A stretch of 64,000 nucleotides of DNA from Schistocerca nitens (taxonomy: Eukaryota; Arthropoda; Insecta; Orthoptera; Acrididae). The notes below the pieces were generated by a model. That model was not told the origin of the DNA, did not search any database, and was given only the letters and a program-made list of their open reading frames with translations. A program made the translations under genes and the position numbers. Positions within the stretch are counted from its first letter, which is position 1, and every line of letters starts with the position of its first letter. Below are positions 45,626-58,101 of the stretch, one piece after another. The DNA lies in NCBI RefSeq assembly GCF_023898315.1, contig NC_064615.1, positions 5,342,501 to 5,406,500 of the forward strand, given 5' to 3'.

Positions 45626-47789
45626 AAGTTGCACACTTCGATACAAATGAGGGCGTACAGACGAAGTGAATGCGAAGACTTTACTGCTGCGGCGTTCCTT
45701 GCGTGTACGTTGCTTGTCCGTTATTATGGTGTGTTTCGGACACGGTGATGGGCGCCAGCGTATGTTTCATACCTCTCGATGAGCACTACACTAACCCTCA
45801 CTCTAACGTCCCCATATAACTTGCTTTAAATGTTCAGAAATAGAAAATTATGCTCAATAAATAGTATCCTATGACAAAAGTATGAACGAATCCCAGTTAG
45901 AATCAGTCAATTCATATAAATGGCTGTTCATAACAATTTGTAGAGGTATGAAGTGGTATGCTGACGATCCATACTTTCAGGTGTATGAAACTCTAGAATT
46001 TATTTAATTTCTGGAAAAAAGAATGTGCTGTTACATTTTAAACTTGATGTTTAGAAAAAACTCATATTTCATAGTTAATTATCTCAATTGTTACCACAGT
46101 TGTTAATAGATTTGGAAAATTCTTGAGTTTGATACACCTGTAAGTATGGTTTGTACGCTGTGCAAAATTCATCGCAGAATCTCTCTTTTTTATGAAGAAA
46201 AGTGTACCTATAGTAACAAATGCAGCCAATAGTAAGTGAAAAAAATGATGAAATTTCACATGTAAAAATATTATTGTATTATGTTTTTGAACTTCCACTG
46301 CTATGAGTGTGAATATTGAATCCTTCGTAGTCATACTGACAAAGCTTTATGAATTTATTTGTAAAGGTATAGACAGCGGAAGTTGAAGTTATGTGTTGTG
46401 GTGCCTCTCTCGCTCCAAGTCGGCCCGTTTGACGTCCTACCCCCCCCCTCCCCCCCCCCTCCCCCCTTAAACAAGTATAGTGGTGATCAGGGAAAACGCA
46501 CCGCATTGTAAATGATTTCAAGACAGTTATCCATGTACTACCAAATGGTTCAGCGTGTCTTCATGAAACGTTACGATAAAAACTCACGATAAGCCAATCG
46601 AAGCGCTCTCACTTCCAGGTGCAAGAATATTCTGGTCGACTAGTACATACGTAGATAGATTTAGATGAAGATGTAGAAGGATTAACGGCAGTCTCTTATG
46701 GTCTCACCATATACTGCAGGCAGTTTAGGAATATAGACTAGAAGGCATAAAATCAGATGGTGTGACATAGGACGCTCTGTGGAGGAGGCAACTTCTTGCA
46801 GTGTTAGAAATCTCACAGCTTCCATCGAACTGTGTCATTGCCATACCTCTTAGCATGGACGCCGACAATGGTCACCGGTGGGGCGTAAGGCGAGATTAAA
46901 CACAACACGACACCCATTACAGTCATTGTTAAAGTGGACGCAATCCTTCCGGTAATGCCGTACTTCTTACGCAACCGTCTCTCTCTCTCTCTGTCACGAA
47001 GCCGCTGAACAATCAACGTCAAAGAAATTTTTGGGCTTGTTTGTCGGTTGTGTCGGCTGGCTGTGCACGGACAATGCTACGCAATTTCTGCTGCCGGGGA
47101 CTTTTCTTCATCGGCGCGCAATTAACCGTTTTGAAGGACTGTACTGATGAAACAACAGCTGTAGTTGGGAGGAAGACGGGGGGGGGGAGAGGCACTGTAC
47201 TCGCTTCGCCCACCTCCGCCGTCCACTCCGCACGCACAGACCGCGTTCTGTCGCAACTCCTCCACGGCGAGCGCCGGTAATTCGGTAATCCTGAGACAGT
47301 GTCCAGGCACGGCGCGGACAATTCCAGTCCCCCTCCGGCGCGCGTGATTTTTCGATTCGGGGCTACCGTAATACGTTTTAATGGTCGGTCACTGCGGCGT
47401 GGGGTAATAGCGGCGGCAGGCAACCCGGATTTTCCACGCTCGGACTTCGGTTGGTGGGCGATTTCGTGATAAAGCGAACCCGCCGTGCTGTTGCCGGCCG
47501 CGGACGCCGTCCCGGGGAATTTTTCTGCGCCGGCGACCTTACATTTAATTGAACTTCTGCTCACGAGCGCGCATTTCAGACTCCGGACTGCCGCCGCGAA
47601 TGTCGTTTCATTCGCTCATTGTAGTCTAAGGTCGCGGGCTGTTTTCATTATATTCGCTCCTGATCTAGTTCTCTGCAATTGCGGGGCGTAGTGCGCGGGA
47701 ACAGTTGCGCTCTATCGCCGCATGACTTCAAATTGGTCAGAAATTTTAATATAAAAGAACAGTCTTCAGTGTAAACAGTGTGATCAGGA
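43591..47789. other. no gene recognised; homopolymers and GC island
   Basis: Poly-A of 30 at 45594-45623 may mark an old retroposed tail, but no body was recognised upstream. C runs lie at 46440-46466 and G10 at 47178-47187. 47100-47700 is GC/CpG-rich. The 181-codon minus frame 47019-47564 lies within this GC-rich block and has no motif. A (GTAGAT)-like patch near 46650-46680 resembles Jockey-like 3' tails. Confidence 0.4.
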
Positions 47790-48800
47790 GACAGTTATAT
47801 GGGTGTGCCCACCCTTTGCGTTTCTGACGACTCGAACGCTGCTGGTTCTGCTGGGGATGCTTTCAGTGAGGCGTCCCAAAACAGAAGGTAGTGATGTTGG
47901 ACGCTAGGGTGTGGCGCTCTCATCCCAAAAGTGATGCACTGGTTTCAGGTCGGGCCTTTGGGCAGATCAGTCCATTTCAGGAGTGCTACTGGCCACAAAC
48001 AACTGCCTTACATATGCAGTTTTATGACAGACTGCATTGCCTTGCTGATACAGTCGCCGTCCCCGAACTGTTTCTCTACAGTACGCAGTACAGACTGCTG
48101 TATCCTTCCGCATTTAGCGTTCCCGCAGCCGTTTTAGCCGACCACACCCCAACCATGAAAAACACCCCCGAGTCGTAAAAGCACCTCCTCCGTACTTCAC
48201 TGTTGGCGCTACAAGTGGTAGCAGGCAAAATTCTTCAGGGTTAAACCAACCCAAACCCTTACATGGGATTTTCCACATGCTGCAGAGTAATTCGTCATCC
48301 CAAACCACTCGTGTCCATATATCCGTTATCCAGTGTCACCGCTCTTCGCAGCACCTAAAGCATCGCTTAGCACTGACAACAGAACTGCTGAGCCATACTT
48401 CCTCATTCATTTAAACTCCCTAGCTGGACTGCATCTGGTGCCAGAGCTCACGAGTGATTTCTTCCGCATGTGAGTTTCTACACCCACGCTCTGCAGTGCT
48501 CCAGCCCCCGTGCGTCAGTACATGACCCCAACTGCTGTTGGTTCAGCTGTGGCCGTCCCTTTGCGTTCCCACTTTACAGTCACAACAGTTGACTTGGCTG
48601 TGTGTTGAAGTATCCCCGTGCATCTGTTACTGCGGTGACATCCAACGAGTGGTTCAGTTGCGAGGTCAGCGAGCTGTGCTGAGCGACTCCTCTGCTCACA
48701 TCACAGTACTCCCCGCCTCCTTTTATACTGGCGGGTGCGCCACTCCTGTCATCTACCACATAGCGGCCGGCGTCTGGAAACTTTTGACCGGAAAGTCTAC
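47790..48800 (-). pseudogene. Tc1-like transposase relic
   Basis: Minus strand. Near 48308-48130 the reading VWDDELLCSMWKIPC ... PTVKYGGGAF ... GCFSWLGCG matches the central Tc1 region (WDDES ... PTVK.GGG...WGCFSW.G.G). Further on come QQGNAVCHKTAYVRQLFV near 48040 (normally QQDNAP.H.A), RPDLKPVHHFWDE near 47950 (normally SPDLNPIEH.WD) and a C-terminal RVVRNAKG near 47830. The third-acid region is HFWDE. Frames shift several times, so it is inactive. The N-terminal part (48800-48400) is decayed; LDVTAVTDARGYF near 48630 is the only other coherent piece. Confidence 0.75.
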
Positions 48801-49004
48801 TGTCAAACCGCTTCTCAGGATTGTGATGTACGTGTTCTTACGGACAGAGATATTTTCAACTACATTAATTTTATTTAATCAAATAAACTTTTTCTCATTT
48901 AAAACAAACCTTATTAAAAGAGCAGAAAAAAGAACAATTTGCTATCCTCAGCCGCAAGTCCCTTATCTGCATCCGCAACTCTTCTAACCGCATCTACGTC
49001 TACA

Positions 49005-49735
49005 TCTACACTCTGCAAACTACCGTGAGGTGAATCGGAGAGGGTAAGTCTCAATGTACCATTTATTAGGGTTTCTTCCTGCTCATTTCACGTATGGAGT
49101 GCGCGAAGAATGATTGTTAGAATGCCTGTATACGTGCAGTAATTATTTTAATCTTATCCTCACGACCCCTATGTGACCGATACGCAGGGGTTGTAGTATA
49201 TACCTAGAGTAACCATTTAAAGCCGGTTCTTGAAACTTTCTTCATACACTTTCTGGGGACACTTTACGTCTATCTTCAACAGCCTGCCACTTCAATTCCT
49301 TCAGTATCTCTGTGACACCCTCCCACGGATTAAACAAACCCGTGCCCATTCGTGCTGCCCGTCCCTGTACACGTTCAAATGCTTCTGTTACTCGTATCAG
49401 GTACGGGTCCCTCACACTCGACCCATATTTTAGAACCGGTCCCACTAATAATTTGTAAGCAGTCTCCTTTGTAGACCGATTGAACTTCCCCAGTATGCTA
49501 CCAATAAACCTGCTTCACCCGCGACTGAACCTGTCTGATCATTCCATTGCATATTACTACAACGTGTTACAGCCAGGTATTTGTATGAGTTGGCCGATTC
49601 CGGCAATGACCCACTGACATTATAGTCGTAGGATACTACGTTTTTTCGTTTCGTGAAGTGCAAAATTTTACATTTCTCAAATTCATCTGCAGATATTAAA
49701 ATACTGTAAACCACTTTATCCTATTCGGTACCCTT
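49005..49735 (-). pseudogene. Jockey-like non-LTR C-terminal fragment
   Basis: Minus strand. CKILHFTKRKNVVSYDYNV and NSYKYLAVTRCSNMQWNDQT (49700-49540) match the region after the RT catalytic motif (YKYLGV.....L.WN.H). GSSVRDPYLIRVTEAFERVQ, GRAARMGTG and ILKELKWQAVEDRRK (49430-49270) match the thumb. The 3' end at 49005-49020 is CTACGTCTACATCTAC on plus, a (GTAGAT)n-type tail. Stops and frame changes. Upstream domains absent. Same family as 28139-28420. Confidence 0.72.
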
Positions 49736-49946
49736 GAACTCCGACGGTAGGCGCGCAACTGGCCTAATTTTTGCCTACTGAAGTCGGACCTTATAACACA
49801 CATTTCGTAGACTAAGAAGGTAGGGGATCGATCACTACCACATTTTCAAATATCACAATCTTATTCTTGATACGTTCTTTAAATTAAAACTTTTTGTCAT
49901 ACTTACTGAAACAGATTTTGTGCAATTTTCTGTACACTATTTCCTC

Positions 49947-50353
49947 AGCACTGGAAAGTCAAATGAAGTAATGCTACAAGTTGTCACGTCTTGGATTCTG
50001 TTCAATGTTAGCCATATAGTTCGTTCATAAAATGTCCGGTGATTCACTACATTGTCAAATTATGTTAACGCGCTATTCTTCTAAATGTACTAAGCGTTGC
50101 ATAGTGTGCTTGTAAACATTTTTAAGAGAAATGCTGACAGTATCACTGTAGCACTGGAAAGTCAAATGAAGTAATGCTACAAGTTGTTGTCACGTCTTGG
50201 ATTCTGTTCAATGTTAGCCATATAGTTCGTTCATAAAATGTCCGGTGATTCACTACATTGTCAAATTATGTTAACGCGCTATTCTTCTAAATGTACTAAG
50301 CGTTGCATAGTGTGCTTGTAAACATTTTTAAGAGAAATGCTGACAGTATCACT
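49947..50353 (+). repeat. near-perfect ~203-bp tandem duplication
   Basis: Unit 1 starts AGCACTGGAAAGTCAAATGA at 49947; unit 2 starts with the same words at 50150. Both run to GCTGACAGTATCACT (ending 50147 and 50353). The only difference I see is a GTT insertion in unit 2 (GTTGTTGTCACG versus GTTGTCACG). No coding content or recognised family. Confidence 0.95.
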
Positions 50354-51448
50354 AATTTTATACCGATCGTTATTTACTAAGAGCTGGTATTATCTGGTGA
50401 TGGAAAAAAGCGAATTGATGTATTTGTAAAAACTTTTAAAAATTTTTTAAATTTTTTAAATTTTAAAAGAAGATTATTTTTGTGCAATTTGATTCACAAA
50501 CAGGAGTCAAATCACGAAGAAAAGATTCCAATGGACGGTGTATTCTAGAATCACCTTCACGTCACTTTGTCACAGGTTTCGGTGATTACGTAAGTGACCA
50601 CTTACATACAATGTAAACGAAACAAGAATTACTCGTGTGTGAGGCAGCTGCTGGTGCGACGGCAGCAGGAAGTGCGTGTAACTGTGCGTCTGTGGCACTC
50701 ACCTGTACAGTGTCTTGGTTGATACCAACGCGCCATATCTTCCTCAAACCCATTAGCCAACAGATATTAGAAAAGGCTAAAGTTTTGACTAATTGTTTGG
50801 CGTGGTTTGATAAAAAAAATTTGGACAGAGGATGGGTTGATGATAAAAGTGCTAATAAAGAGAAGCAGCTGAAACAAAAACAATGCTAGGCCAAAAATAA
50901 AATTTGGCAGTTGTAAACAGAGGAGAATAAGTATTACGATCGCGGAACTGGAAAATACGATCGAAACAAAGGCGCCCTAAGAAACGGTCGCAACGAGGCT
51001 AGAAGATTTATTACACCCTTTAAATTTATTGTTTTTAAATATAAATTTCTGCTTTCGAAACAACTTTCCAAAAAATATGTATCTGTAACACAATGTGATG
51101 CGAAAAAATTATATAAAAAAAAGAAAAGAAGAATTTGCAAACAAGTTGACTTGTGAGACCAAAGAATGTTACAAGTAAATAGTAAAGAGAAATGAGGGAG
51201 AATTTGGTAGCAGTCAAATGTTAGTTAATCTATAATTTCACCATAAGATTCTTGTGGAATTTAAAATAAGAAGGTTGGAGTGTATGTAACGTGAGAACGA
51301 CCTTATTTGCTGGAGGTGTTCTGCCGCAATGGCAAATGACAAATAGAAAAAGTTAATGAATACAATCTCTTGGTTTTGTAGCCGAGTCAATCGGCAGTGG
51401 GTCCGTGACGTTTCGTGGAGACTACTCTCTCTTAGTTTTCACTAGGGC

Positions 51449-51506
<58 letters not shown>

Positions 51507-53934
51507 TCGCTTCTCGAGCAAAATAACTCAGTTTCGTGCAGTATCTCGCGCTAACATTTCATTAATTCGGAGACCATAATATCGGAACGTGTATTCGAAA
51601 TGAAAACGCCTGTAATACGGATTTAATATTCAAGCAAAATACAACCAACACCTCCACCAATTTGATAGCGTGCCTTGCTCGCGTTAAGACGCTTGTCATA
51701 CGGGTGACACGTATGCTGGATCAGGCTGGATTTAAATCCTGGCGCAGACGGACGTTTGGTTCAGATAGTTCTCGGGTTTCCAATCGGATAAGCTCGTTGA
51801 AAAGGAACTACCTTTTCGTGAGTGTTATCCTGACAAACGTTTGGCGAAGTGCAGAAATACGAGGCTGCTGTAAATGACGCATACATTTTCAAAGCTCTAT
51901 GTTTTCCAAAGTATTACATGTAAAGATATGATTGTAGCATGAATAGAACCGTAAATTCACCAAATCTGCATCTTTTGCTATAGAAAAGTTCTATGAGTGC
52001 CTCTGGGGGCGCGTCACATATCCAGGGGGTAGTCAAGTTCGTTCCGTACCGTATTAGCAACATGCTGTGAACGGTCATTACAGCAGTACTGCTGCGTTCT
52101 CTGGGCCGTCCCAGTATTCTTGGCAGGGAGGGGGGGGGGGGGGGGGGCACGCACACACGGTCCTTCAAGTACTCCTAACAAGGCGTTAGGGCAGGCGACC
52201 TGGGGCACCAAAGCAACAGAGTCACGTCATCGCCACCAATCGCACAATACAGCGACGTAAAACTTAATCGTTTACGTTGCGACGAACATCTATGATCTAA
52301 TGAGGTGGAAATTTTCGGAATCAATAGTCAGTTGTGGAAACAACCACATCTGCAAAGTATCAAGTAAAGAGGCACCCGTCACAGTGTTCTCACAGAAGAA
52401 AAACTCTTTTTTCGCTTTGTAGTCATTTTGTCAAGGAACTGCACTCGTAACGCAAAGTGGTGAGCACGTTGCAAACTGGGTGAGTTTACGGTTCTATGCG
52501 AGCATCAGCCATATTTTTACATATAACACTTTGGAAAATTTAGACCTTTGAAGACATGTGGATCATTTATAGTAGCGCAGCATTTCTCGCCGTTACAGTG
52601 AAAATGTTTGTGGCTGCTCCATCTTATGTGTACATATAACGAAAAATCGGGCATATACAGTAGATAACAACATCAATATCCTACGTCAGAGAAATCGCCG
52701 ACATCAGATGGACGGAGGGCGGCTACACCTTGCAATAAAACTGCCCACCTGACGGACAATCGCCAATCCACAATCTACAGGCGAATGTGTTTCCTCTAAC
52801 AGTAACCTAACGGCGGAGTGTCTTGCGCATCATCTGTAACTTTTGCTGGGGTTATTTATAATTTAACTATTTCTGTATTTTATTTCGTGAATGCAGACTG
52901 GTAAACAGTCTGACATTTGCCGAGAAAAATTTGTCAATCAGTCTTAAAACCCAAGGACGCCCGTTGTAGCAGTGTACCAGTCATGAAACCGGTAGTGGGC
53001 GTGGCTCACCGTCCTGCCTCGTTAACGTATACGAACAGGTGGTCCATTAACTCTTTGCGTAAAGGTGTACGAACAGGAGTATTCGTTTTGCATTCTATCG
53101 TTACCAACCCCATCAGCGCTACCTCACATAAAGGCAGTTGCCTCATTCTGCAATCTAAACGCATTCCTGGAAACAGTGCTAGATCTCATAGCATTATCAT
53201 CAAATCCTTGACGGCGAGGATTAAAATTTATTGTGACAGTACAATAATTAGTTTCTGGTCTAGTTCGAGCCATTATGTCGCAGAAATAAACACGGTTTTC
53301 TACAGAAGCTATGTTGGCTGTATAGATTACAATCCTCGTCTGTTACCTCACAGCCAGGAAAGGTTCCAACATTGTATATCTTACACCATCACTCCCATGT
53401 AGGGAGCGCCAGTGTTCTGATATGGACTGGCTGCTGAATGACTATGATGAAACCTGAGGCCGCAGCGTGTCTGAATGGAGCATGTTTCGCGTTCCCGGAC
53501 CGGACAGCGCGGCCGTACGTCATCGGCTGTGTATTTCAGCGCCCGGGTCGTATGCCCATTTTTTGCGCCGCTAATGCGATCCGTCGATTGGACACGCCCG
53601 GCTCCGTGTGACTGACACGGCATCGATAGGCCCCTATTTTGTCAGCCGCGCGCAGCATGACAAGGGTCTCCTGTCGTGCGCTGTAACACGATACTGCGCG
53701 CCAGTAGCCCCCACACTTCTTCACGCGGCGGTTAAGCAATTCGTACGAGCGTGACATAAGCGTTTTGTCTGTCCGCCCGGAAATGCTGACCTACATTTTC
53801 AAATGTTACTTCTCAGGAAATGCTTTCCAGGCTGCGTGAGATGAAACTACATATTACGGAACACGAACAGACATGCTAGACGTTCGGGTCAGTTATGCGC
53901 TGTCGCACAATGAACGGAATAGAGACTTATGGAA
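50354..53934. other. mostly unrecognised; long homopolymers
   Basis: Poly-A of 48 at 51452-51499 and poly-G of 18 at 52130-52147. 51664-51800 (gtgccttgctcgcgttaaga... ggatttaaatcc) may be a decayed tRNA-derived SINE head; weak. A 161-codon frame at 52917-53402 has no recognisable domain. 53460-53760 is fairly GC-rich. No gene supported. Confidence 0.4.
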
Positions 53935-54182
53935 TATGAAGACCCGCACAGGATTCGTGCCCCCTGGCCCACGAACACCAAGCGACGTCGACCGGCCGCC
54001 GTTCCATCCTCCGGCACGCGGCGTCATCCGGATGCGGTACGGGCTCTTCGTAGCCAGGGGGCCCCTCAGTAAAACTGGCACCACGAGGCTGACTGCACCC
54101 CTGTCCAGTTATCCCACCGAGGCCAAATCCCACGAAGCACCGGGAATCGAATCTCGACCCTCCGCACGGCAGCCACATACGC
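53935..54182 (-). mobile_element. tRNA-derived SINE, another family (diverged)
   Basis: Minus strand: head with GGAGGGTCGAGATTCGATTC (B box GATTCGATTCCCGG near 54140), then GCCTCGGTGGGATAACTGGA, CAGGGGTGCAGTCAGCCTCG and a GC-rich 3' part. The body differs from the two main SINE families. Boundaries approximate. Confidence 0.55.
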
Positions 54183-54516
54183 TGTCAACTGTCAGCTACG
54201 AAGGCCTCCTACAGGGAATGGCAGTCAATCTTCAACATTAACAAATGAAACTTACTGACCCTTTAATAAGTAGAATCGCCCATTATTGTTTGACTGCATT
54301 ATTGGCGAAGAATCACAAGAAAGAGTGACAACTTCTTTTATTATTAGTTTCAGGCAAAGCGAATTTCACCACACGTAATTCTGTGTTGCAGTGACGCATA
54401 CAGGAGATTTGCCTTACGTCATTACAGAATGTAGAACATAATCTACTACATAAAAACAAATAATATAAATGCAGGCAAACAATTATGTGAGATTATATAC
54501 ATAGAATATGAAGCCC

Positions 54517-54709
54517 GCCGGCCGAAGTGGCCGTGCGGTTAAAGGCGCTGCAGTCTGGAACCGCAAGACCGCTACGGTCGCAGGTTCGAATCCTGCCTCG
54601 GGCATGGATATTTGTGATGTCCTTAGGTTGGTTAGGTTTAACTAGTTCTAAGTTCTAGGGGACTAATGACCTCAGAAGTTGAGTCCCATAGTGCTCAGAG
54701 CCATTTTTT
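54517..54709 (+). mobile_element. tRNA-derived SINE (Ser/Leu-like head), complete
   Basis: Best-preserved copy. GCCGGCCGAAGTGGCCGTGC (A box), then GGTCGCAGGTTCGAATCCTG (B box) and the body GTCCTTAGGTTGGTTAGGTT to GCTCAGAGCCATTTTTT. Perfect 13-bp duplication GAATATGAAGCCC at 54504-54516 and 54710-54722. A-box wording (TGGCC..GCGG) is that of class II (Ser/Leu) tRNAs; no functional tRNA fold is claimed. Confidence 0.96.
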
Positions 54710-54722
54710 GAATATGAAGCCC

Positions 54723-56374
54723 CTCCTAAGAAAGTCAGGCGCATTTTCTTTCGTGTTTCGGCGTATATTAGCAATTTCGTTCTTGCAATGTCTAGCTGCA
54801 GTCGGCCAAAACAAATAATGCATATCACATGTTTCATGCGACACCCAGCGTCCTGTTGCATAGAAAACGATTTTTTAAAGGCGGAACGTTTCGTGCGATC
54901 CCAGAGTAGTTGAGTGCGATATTCGTTTTATCGATACGTATTAACAGGAGCAGTAAAACACGAAGAATAACCAGTACTCCAGTACGGACTGAATAGCGCT
55001 GCTGCTTCGCGGTAGCAGACAATGCACAGCATTGCGATACACAAGTCGCTGCTGAACTACCGGTTCGTCTTTTATTTTAACGTCCCTATTAATACATAAC
55101 GATGAAACAAATATCGTATTAGACTATTCTGAGACTGCTCAGTCTAACGGAAGGTAAACTTCCGCTTTATAAATAATAAATAATTTTGTTCGTAACGGGA
55201 AACAAACCGAAACTTCCCACTGGTACGAGCGTCCCATGAAAGACATGGCAGCGATATTCGTTTGGGATGACTCCAGGTACATATTGCAAAAACTGAATTA
55301 CGTATACCTGCCCAAACACTGGAGAAAACGCGCCTGACAACTGCTGGAAGTGACACCCGGTGTATGAAAGTTTTAAAGATCGCTTTTAGAAAGACGACTC
55401 CTTGAAACTAAAGTTACTCTAAAAGAAAAATAATGCCTAATTTTTGAACTGCCGTATAGTACACTTGTTCTTACCGTTAAATGCATCTGAAGCGCTACAA
55501 GCAGAAAAAAACATATGAAACTAGTTGCTAGAAAGGCAGATGCAGAAATCAGCTGGTACCTGACAATTGCACGTCTAAATGTGGGATGCTTACCAGGTAG
55601 GATTATCCCTCCTACGCATGCCGTAAGGTGGCTTGAAGACCACAGGTGTGTATGTAGAGAGGTTATGGCGGCTAAAAGTCCGGGAGCGCTCGTCAGAAGA
55701 AGAACACAGCAACATATTACTTTCTGCCGCATTCATCTCGCGAAATGGCCTTGTCAGCAAAAACAGAAACTCATACAGAAGCTCCCTCGCAGCTGTTGTT
55801 CCCCCGTACCATTCAGGAAGAGAGAGGGAAAGGGAGTCGTACGAAGTACCCTCCGTCACACACCGTATATCACACGAAACGTGCTCCCCTGTGTGATTTG
55901 TGACCCCGCAGTACTGTCCAGCGGCAATAACTGTCGGCCATATCTGGCGAGTTAACCACAAACTGGGTACGAAAATGGGCGCTCGTAAAACAGAAGTTAT
56001 GTTAGCGATCAGCACCTCGGTATGCCTTTGCTTGCTGTGCTAATTACTACTTTTGAAATTGCACAACCGCTGCTCCTCTTTCATTGTGCCTATTTAAACA
56101 CACATTTGTTCCCTCGTCCATCTACGTTGGTCATTCTGTAGTTTACACCACAGAGAATTTCGGCAGACTCTGCCACTGGTGTAGAGAGCAACCTTACAAT
56201 TCATCGATCCATGTTCCCTGGAACTTCCAAAGACTGGAACAAACGTACTCCCAAAGGAGAGAGCTCTTATTTATATATAACATAAAATAGTCCAGAACAT
56301 ACCAGATAATTATAAATGATTCAAGCGATTTCGTAAATTCACTATAGCTACACTAATTACTCAACTCTCTCATA
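54723..56374. other. no gene recognised
   Basis: About 1.65 kb. Overlapping frames of 141 and 146 codons at 55515-56015 on both strands show no motif. No repeat recognised. Confidence 0.4.
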
Positions 56375-57175
56375 GAAAAACTCAGAAAGTTTTGTACTGT
56401 TGCAGCCGCACCTCGGTTTCCTACACGAGAACAGTCGACGACCAGAGCAAGCACAGAGCTGAACACGCTACAGCGGGCCGCTTGGAAGGTTTTAGGGAAA
56501 CGGCTGAAGCTGAAACCTCATCGCTTGCAATTTTTAATGGTCCTGACTCCCAGTCACAAAGTCAGACGCTTTGAATTTTTGGCACAATTCCAACAGCTTA
56601 CGTAAGGGGATGGGTTTTCTGAGAAACTCATATCCATTGATGAAGCAACACTTTTTGTGCGTGGCACGGTAAATAGGCACGGTGTGCGAATCTGGGGGAC
56701 AGACATTGTCCAAGCTACCGCGCAGCACTTCGAGATTCACCATAAGTTTATGTGTTCTGTGCAGTCTCCTGGTTTTAAGCTTACGTTCTGTTTTTCTTGC
56801 GCTAAAAGACCGTTACAGGACACGTGTATCTCGAGATGCTGGAAAAATAGCTCATGCCACGGCCGGAGACTCACAGTGTGGACGTCATCCACCTACTGGA
56901 TTTTGCTCCATCCCATTTCCATCATGACGACCGGGAATCCTTAAAAAGGGAATTGAAAAACAGATGGATCAGTCGTTGTGGGGTTGATGATCAGCAAATG
57001 TCACAGCCTCCACGCTCTCCCGACCTAATCCCATGCGACTGTTTCGTGTGGAGTTATGTTAAAGATTCAGTGCTTAGGCCTCCTGTACCAACAAACCTAC
57101 CAAAACATTCAGCTCGCGTCAGCAGTGCTTTTGAACAGATTGATAGGCATATTTTGCACCTCTGATAATACGTCA
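56375..57175 (+). pseudogene. IS630/Tc3-like transposase relic
   Basis: Plus strand. QRAAWKVLGKRLKLKPHRLQ near 56490 matches the end of the DNA-binding region and KVRRFEF near 56570 the linker. SIDEATLFVRGTVNRHGVRI near 56640-56690 matches the first catalytic Asp region (SDEA.F...G.VN.HN.R.W). Later FHHDDRESLKRELKNRWISR near 56920 and PPRSPDLIPCDCFVWSYVKD near 57030 match the third-acid region (PPRSPDLTPCDFFLWGYVKD). Frame shifts separate these pieces and a segment after 56760 is scrambled. Terminal inverted repeats were not identified. Confidence 0.78.
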
Positions 57176-57285
57176 AATAATATAGATACAGCAGATTTGT
57201 AAAATCGCTTCAGTCATTTATAATAACCTTATACTTCTGTTAAAACAATGAGAATGTCCAGAATTTTTTAGTAAACACGAAACGG

Positions 57286-57513
57286 TTGGGGTTGAGTTGT
57301 TTTGGGGAAGGAGACCAGACAGCGAGGTCATCGGTCTCATCGGATTAGGGAAGGAAGTCGGCCGTGCCCTTTCAAAGGAACCATCCCGGCATTTGCCTGG
57401 AGCGATTTAGGGAAATCACGGAAAACCTAAATCAGGATGGCCGGACGCGGGATTGAACCGTCGTCCTCCCGAATGCGAGTCCAGTGTCTGACCACTGCGC
57501 CACCTCGCTCGGT
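57286..57513 (-). mobile_element. tRNA-derived SINE, family B
   Basis: Minus strand head GACCGAGCGAGGTGGCGCAG (A box TGGCGCAGTGG), GGACTCGCATTCGGGAGGAC, B box ACGGTTCAATCCCGCGTCC, then the body GATTTAGGTTTTCCGTGATT to an end rich in CCAACC. Perfect 10-bp duplication CACGAAACGG at 57276-57285 and 57514-57523. Confidence 0.95.
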
Positions 57514-57523
57514 CACGAAACGG

Positions 57524-58101
57524 CAGCCGGCAACGACGTACTTCTGATAAATCCTCAAGGCGCCGGTGCCTTCAAGCGGTCTACTTGCATAGCACAAAAG
57601 TTATAAACCAAAAAGTACGAAACACGAAAACTCTTTACCATCGTTTCTCGTTATTGTTTCATGAAAAAGTCGTACCAGCAACGACATCTTTTCGAGAGAT
57701 TCTCAGTTTTCCGGGGTTTGATATAACATAAATATTCATTATGAAATAATAACCTTCAATTAGGGGAGCATGTAAGTTATAAAATAATAACCACCAAATA
57801 CGGGCTTGAAGTGCAAAATTACGTAATCCAATGTGGCATATCCTAAGTTCTACTTGTTACGTACAAAACGATCTTGCATCTCATTGGTCGTGTTTCTCTC
57901 CACGCTGCAAACTCTGATGTGTCTGTTTCTGCATCTCACTCTTTGGAAATTTCTCGTTGTGATGTCAAAAAACCTCGTCCAGGTTCTCTTTCACGTCCCG
58001 TATGAGGACGGCTGAAGTTGGCTGCCAGATTATACAGAGAAAAGATGATGACAGAAGGAAAGAGAAATTTCTTTTATTACGCGTAAGGTAATCGAGAGAT
58101 G
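57524..58101. other. unrecognised stretch
   Basis: About 580 AT-rich bases without recognised features. Confidence 0.4.

Noticed and set aside
47019..47564. 181-codon minus-strand frame
   Set aside because: Lies in a CpG-rich block where stop codons are rare; no motif, and overlapping frames exist on plus.
49947..50353. CRISPR-like or satellite array
   Set aside because: Only two direct units with no spacer structure; a simple tandem duplication in a eukaryotic genome.
52917..53402. 161-codon plus-strand frame
   Set aside because: No motif recognised; random-looking composition, no supporting context.
54517..54600. Possible functional tRNA gene
   Set aside because: A and B boxes are present but the segment is the head of a SINE with target duplication and body; no independent tRNA end or fold was seen. 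The same applies to the other B-box matches.
55515..56015. Overlapping 146- and 141-codon frames on both strands
   Set aside because: Neither shows a family motif; mutual overlap makes both likely chance frames.
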